Source: Zerene cesonia (taxonomy: Eukaryota > Arthropoda > Insecta > Lepidoptera > Pieridae). From it: a DNA stretch of 64,000 nt. Under the pieces are notes generated by a model. It did no database searches. It was not told where the DNA came from and saw only the letters and a list, made by a program, of their open reading frames with translations. This document shows, one piece after another, positions 59,691-64,000 of the stretch. Made by a program: the position numbers and the translations under genes. The stretch's first letter is position 1, and every line of letters begins with the position of its first letter. The stretch lies in NCBI RefSeq assembly GCF_012273895.1, contig NC_052103.1:2046001-2110000 (forward strand), written 5' to 3'.

Positions 59691-61236
59691 ATATAACTTT
59701 TTAAATAAATATAAAATGTACAAGATAACCACAGATAATATAATACTACGCTAGATATAACGATATATAATCCACTGAACGCTATTATATCGTTACGATG
59801 TCAATATGGAATTAATTCAATTCGATCGGGCTACAGTAACAGTGTTGTACACGTGTAAAACTTTAATATTGGATTGCAATAAATGGCATCAATAAAGCTT
59901 TTAAACATATTTACGTCTCTCATCCTCGAATTCATTCCAATAAATGTGTACATGATAAAGATGTATTGACTAACGACCTGCCTCGTGTTTCAGATCAACG
60001 ATTCTAATATAGTAAGAGATTGTACTATTATTCAGAAAACGGACTATAATGAAATTACAGATTATATTGAACCATGAATTCACAATTATTGTTGCGTCCG
60101 ATATTTCGTATTTTTTACTCACAATGAAAAGAGCGTCGCTTATATCGAGTTAGACTTATTTTAAATTACGATAACCTGTTTCGAAAAGAAATTACTAGCA
60201 AATATTTCAATAGGATCGAGTGTTGTTAAGGAGAAATTATTTAGATTAGTGCACAGGCGCGTGCGCAAATGCTCTTAATGAAATTTATTGTCAGGAAAGC
60301 CCCGGTAACATATTTTGAATCTGTATCTCTCTCTCTGAATATTATTAGAATGTATATTATCAAAGAAGATATTTTTAAAATGCTCATCATAAATTGATTC
60401 CTCGTAAATCTGTAATTGTTAACTACATATAAGAAATATCATAAGAATACAAATGTCTCAATAATATATCTATATGAAATATAAAAAGGCATATATTTAA
60501 TGTTTACAAATGTGTCCTATTCGGTAGCAATATCTACCAGACGAATCAGTAACTATCCAAAATACGAGTATAAAAGACATAGGCAATTTTTCGCATCAAT
60601 CGCATTTGCCAAACAAAAACCTTTGTCCTTTTAAGTAAGTGTGATAAAAATTGGTAGGTGAAATTAATAACTCTATTGCTTAAGCTGTTTAATCAATATT
60701 AACTGAAATAAAACTCTGGTCACATTGCCATCTACAAATTAGAATCTTTGAACGCAATTGCGGACAATGTTGCGAGCGATAAATAAATTAAATTGAATAT
60801 TCCAATAACAGAGATTCATGAGCCGCTCTTTTATGAGTCACTTGCTATTTGTGTAACTGCTGGAATGATGCTGAAAAATGCAACTGCATCCGTTTCATGA
60901 AGCTCCCAGTATCAGTTAAAGACAGTGTTGTGCAATTGGTCTGTATAAATTCATGGTTGCAATATGATTATGCTTACAGTTAAAAACTGATAGCGTTATT
61001 ACAGGACAGCTTCATCTAAATGAAGACTACGAGTATGTTTTTATTGATGAAACAAACAATGAATTTTCAGAAACAAAGTATATTGAACTTGATTTAGTAA
61101 TATCTATGTTGTGATGTTTTTTAAACTTCCATTTTTTACGTAATAATTTCATGAGAAAAACCCAATTATTTAATGATAATAGCTAAGTTAAAAATGCTCG
61201 GTGTAGAATGGTACTTCTATTACATATTTTAAAAGT

Positions 61237-61291
61237 ATGAACGTAATGACGGAATACCACGCGATGCCATCACGCAAGCTTGGTTCCCTGG
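61237..61291 (+). CDS. Candidate orphan exon with strong donor
   Basis: An 18-codon open stretch starts ATGAACGTAATG (MNVMTEYHAMPSRKLGSL) and runs, one base into the next codon, straight into a perfect donor GTAAGT. It could be the first coding exon of a rightward gene whose next exon lies outside the window. No homology was recognised and short matches of this sort arise by chance, so treat it as a lead only. Confidence 0.2.
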
Positions 61292-61544
61292 GTAAGTAGA
61301 GCTTCTGTTTGTTTTCTTTTAATCTTTTTTTTACATGATAGATATCTGTTAAAAGTTTCAAAGGAAAAGGGCAAAAGGCAAATTTGTGAACTATGTTTTA
61401 AATGGTTTGTGTTCATAATAAGAACTAGTATACTAGTATACTTAAAACATGTACTTGAAAAACAAGCTAATACCTATATCAGATGTCCCTTATAAGTGAT
61501 ACTTATATGTGTTTATTAGTCGCCACATGAAAGGTCTCCAATTA

Positions 61545-61745
61545 CCTTTTTTAAAGCAAGGCGGCCAACTGAGCTGGTAGTTTACCTTTCAGACCTCTAC
61601 GAATACGCTGACCGCTTTTAAGGGGTAAGGGATAAGGAAAGGATTAATGACTGGAAAGAAGGAACGGACTGGGAAGGGTGATGAAAAGGAAATGGGCCCC
61701 TGGCTCCCCCGCGGTGTGGTACTTCCCGGTGCGAGCTGGTCCAAT
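61545..61745 (-). repeat. SINE-like repeat
   Basis: The region ttttttaaagcaaggcggcc, then ACTGAGCTGGTAGTTTACCT and acctctacgaatacgctgac, followed by GGGTAAGGGATAAGGAAAGG, is like the extended tail also present, inverted, at 44290-44430 (CCTTTTCCTTACCCTTCCCA, TTCCTTTATTCCTATCGCCA). Both are copies of one longer element. Confidence 0.6.
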
Positions 61746-63440
61746 TCGTGTCGAAGTGTGCTCGACTCCCACAATAAATTTATAATATTATAAACTAAGG
61801 TATTTACTTCTCTAGTATAAATAATAATTTCAATCATTATAATGTGTTATTTATTATTTATAAGTAGGTTATGTAATGACGGTAATGATGTCAAACTCAA
61901 AGCCAAATAAAAATAAGTGGAACTAGTGAAGTGGTTTGTTTTTGTATTCTAAATACCAAAGTTGCGCATAATTCGTACTAACTACATTTAATTATAATCT
62001 GTGATAACATCTAAACCTATTGTGTATACTTATGCATGTTGTATTTATTTTGAAAATTTTCTGATAGGTATTAACTAAAATATAATATCGTTATCGCGAG
62101 ATGCATTCATTCCTATTATCATTTTAGCTTTGATTCCCTGGTGCTTGTACCATTTTATTTTTTTGACCATACATCACTAGCTTAAACCTTTCAAATGCTT
62201 AGTCTACATCTGTTCCAAATTTGATCAAAAATTAATTTGATGGTTTAGTCGTGAGAGCGTATCGGACAGATAAACAGGGTTAGGGTAGTATTTACAATAT
62301 AAGTTAAAGGATTTAAAAAAGAAGTTAAATCCTAATACGGCAAGCCAAATTTCATCAACAAAGTATAAAAAATAAATTATATTTAAATTTCGTTAATATG
62401 TCGTTATTCTCGATGGCAATTATTTTATATTATAACAGCATTTGATTTATAAATAACTTTAAAAAAAATAAGCAACAGTAAGAGGAAGTCCAGTTAGTAT
62501 GATCGATGCAATCTGAGTTTATTTTTCCAAAGAGTCGATGACGGAACTGTATGTTGTGAATCGGAAATTTATTTTTTGTTCCCAAAATTCGAAAGTGCAA
62601 CGACCTTATCTCATTAATTGTTGTTATTATGAATGGAAATTTGAGAATTTAGTTATGTTTCATAAATCCAAGAATTTTTTGTTTATTGTTGGGTTCCGTG
62701 GTTAGGATCGAATATGTAAAGGCAGTCTTATTGACAATTTGGCTGTTTGTTTGTCCGCCTGGCTGAATGTATGTGTGAGAGATTTTGATACATGTATGTC
62801 GATGAAATTATTCCATATGTGCATTTATCTATTTTGATCGTTTATATTTTTGTATACAATTCAAACATTATTCGCAATTTTAATGATATTACTTAAAAAA
62901 ATCCGACAAACAATATGGAACCCTCATTCTTTGACTTTATGTCGTACATAAACTTATAGCAGTAGGTAGTCTTCAATATTATGATGGGACTTTTGAGATT
63001 TATAGTGTTACCAGTAAAAAGGGATCGAAGGATTAGAAATACTTATTTATTTAAAATTATCTTTTATACTTATCATATTACTTTGTATAAATACCAGCTA
63101 AATTACTTAAATCTCAATTTAGGTAATATTATACTTTTGTTATGTTAATGGCTGTTATAGTTATCGGTTTCAAAATGATATATACCTATAATAATCAATA
63201 AACGCACCACCAACATCTGCACAAAACTCAGTCATTTTGAATAAACTCGCTCATTGAATATTAGTTGCTTATCATTTGAAATAGGAGAGATCATTTGTTT
63301 TTATGAGAAACAAACATTCTTTCGGTCGAAGGAACAGTCATCTATTGTGCTGTTAATTTTGATCGAAAAGGAAGTTTTTAAGAAAATATCAACTTTTGCG
63401 ATCCAGGACCAGTGTCACGGATTTAGCTATCGGTTAAAAT
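61746..63440. other. Intergenic stretch with a repeat bounded by GGGTTCCGT/ATGGAACCC
   Basis: AT-rich spacer. Between 62690 and 62930 the sequence opens gttgggttccgtggttagga and closes caatatggaaccctcattct, so its ends are near inverted copies (GGGTTCC/GGAACCC), as in a common lepidopteran element. No gene was recognised. Confidence 0.45.
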
Positions 63441-63619
63441 AAATCTACAATAAAACCGAATACACTCAAGTGCGTTGACCCCTGTCCACTGGTCAGTGTC
63501 GGTGAGGAGTCATCAAACACAAACAACTGGCAATTAAACGGCAGTTCAAGAACGCACAAACATGCCATAACAATTAAGAAAAGACTTCCGTAAGATAAAC
63601 AGATGCCTCTCATTGTTTT
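63441..63619 (-). CDS. Candidate exon with signal peptide
   Basis: An ATG in very good context (aaaacaATGAGAGGC, minus strand, near 63616) opens a frame of about 58 codons. It starts MRGICLSYGSLFLIVMACLC and reads on into VLELPFNCQLFVFDDSSP. The hydrophobic run is a convincing signal peptide or anchor. Donor sites within the frame are weak. It could be the first exon of a leftward gene for a secreted or membrane protein, but no later exon was found in the window, so it stays a candidate. Confidence 0.3.
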
Positions 63620-63885
63620 ATCTGGCCAATTTTTAAAATTGCCCTTTCTGAAACTGCCGTTGGTCACTTATTTGTAGAACAATGGAGGCTTTTGTTTGTT
63701 GTATATCAAAATAATATCATTCATACAATTTGTGGTTAGACCGAGCTTGTAATTGAAATGAGACATTATTATATCATATATATGTTTCTTGTTAAATATT
63801 GTAATCACAGGATCCGATAACATAGTTATTTTACCCTGAAACTCGTTATAATTCAAGCTATCGATTTAACTTCTTTCTTTTTTGT

Positions 63886-64000
63886 TTTCATGACATAGTT
63901 GGCAAAGGACAGATGAGTCACCTGATGGTAAGCGCTACCACCGCCCATGAACGTTTGCAGAGGAGTAAGATTAATTGCAGAGGCCCTACGTCTCTGCAAA
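63886..64000 (+). repeat. SINE-like repeat (CACCTGATGG family), cut by window edge
   Basis: ttcatgacatagttggcaaa, then GATGAGTCACCTGATGGTAA, GCGCTACCACCGCCCATGAA and gcagaggccctacgtctctg. The best plus-oriented copy of this family in the window. Confidence 0.7.

Larger units (their letters stand above)
55223..61236. other. Intergenic stretch
   Basis: About 6 kb without a supported gene. Noted inside it: a TGTTTGTTTGTATG microsatellite at 56429-56472, an unexplained GC-richer block at 56140-56320, repeats at 58632-58840 and 59452-59690, and otherwise AT-rich sequence. Confidence 0.5.

Overview
The window looks like a nuclear chromosome segment from a moth or butterfly (Lepidoptera). It is AT-rich, its genes are split by short GT-AG introns, and it carries many copies of short interspersed repeats of the kinds common in lepidopteran genomes (fragments beginning GCGCCCCGCGG or ending near AATATTAGTAGGAT, and SINE-like pieces containing CACCTGATGGTAAGCG). 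The genus cannot be fixed from the sequence. One run of 1000 N lies at 16354-17353.

Layout. (1) 182-1105, minus: the first three coding exons of NAA25 (psidin), the auxiliary subunit of the NatB N-terminal acetyltransferase; the gene continues off the left edge. (2) 2509-3480, minus: an AA15 lytic polysaccharide monooxygenase with an intact copper site, a transmembrane anchor and a cytoplasmic tail; a two-codon first exon is proposed at 20697-20702, which would put most of 3.5-20.7 kb, including the N gap, in its first intron. (3) 23634-25078, minus: a three-exon gene for a conserved protein of unknown function, head to head with (4) 25611-37847, plus: eIF3a, rebuilt here as 23 exons and 1157 residues. 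Introns 3, 4 and 7 of eIF3a each hold a copy of a box H/ACA snoRNA-like gene. (5) 42226-50539, minus: bleomycin hydrolase, 12 exons and 460 residues, convergent with eIF3a. (6) 51462-52441, plus: a small three-exon gene of unknown function, head to head with bleomycin hydrolase. (7) 54209-55222, plus: a single-exon gene for a secreted, very acidic protein with an MBF2-like N-terminal domain. (8) 55.3-64 kb: mostly intergenic, with repeats and two weak single-exon candidates.

How the genes relate. Most are ordinary housekeeping genes: eIF3a (translation initiation scaffold), NAA25 (N-terminal acetylation), bleomycin hydrolase (cytosolic cysteine aminopeptidase). Two head-to-head pairs probably share promoter regions. 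The three snoRNA copies inside a translation-factor gene fit the usual animal arrangement of guide RNAs in introns of translation genes. The LPMO and the acidic secreted protein are the accessory, more lineage-specific genes. I found no clearly new multi-gene system. The items most worth a second look are the intronic snoRNA trio, the membrane-anchored LPMO, the extended C-terminus of bleomycin hydrolase, and the N gap flanked by a near-identical 77/78-base duplication.
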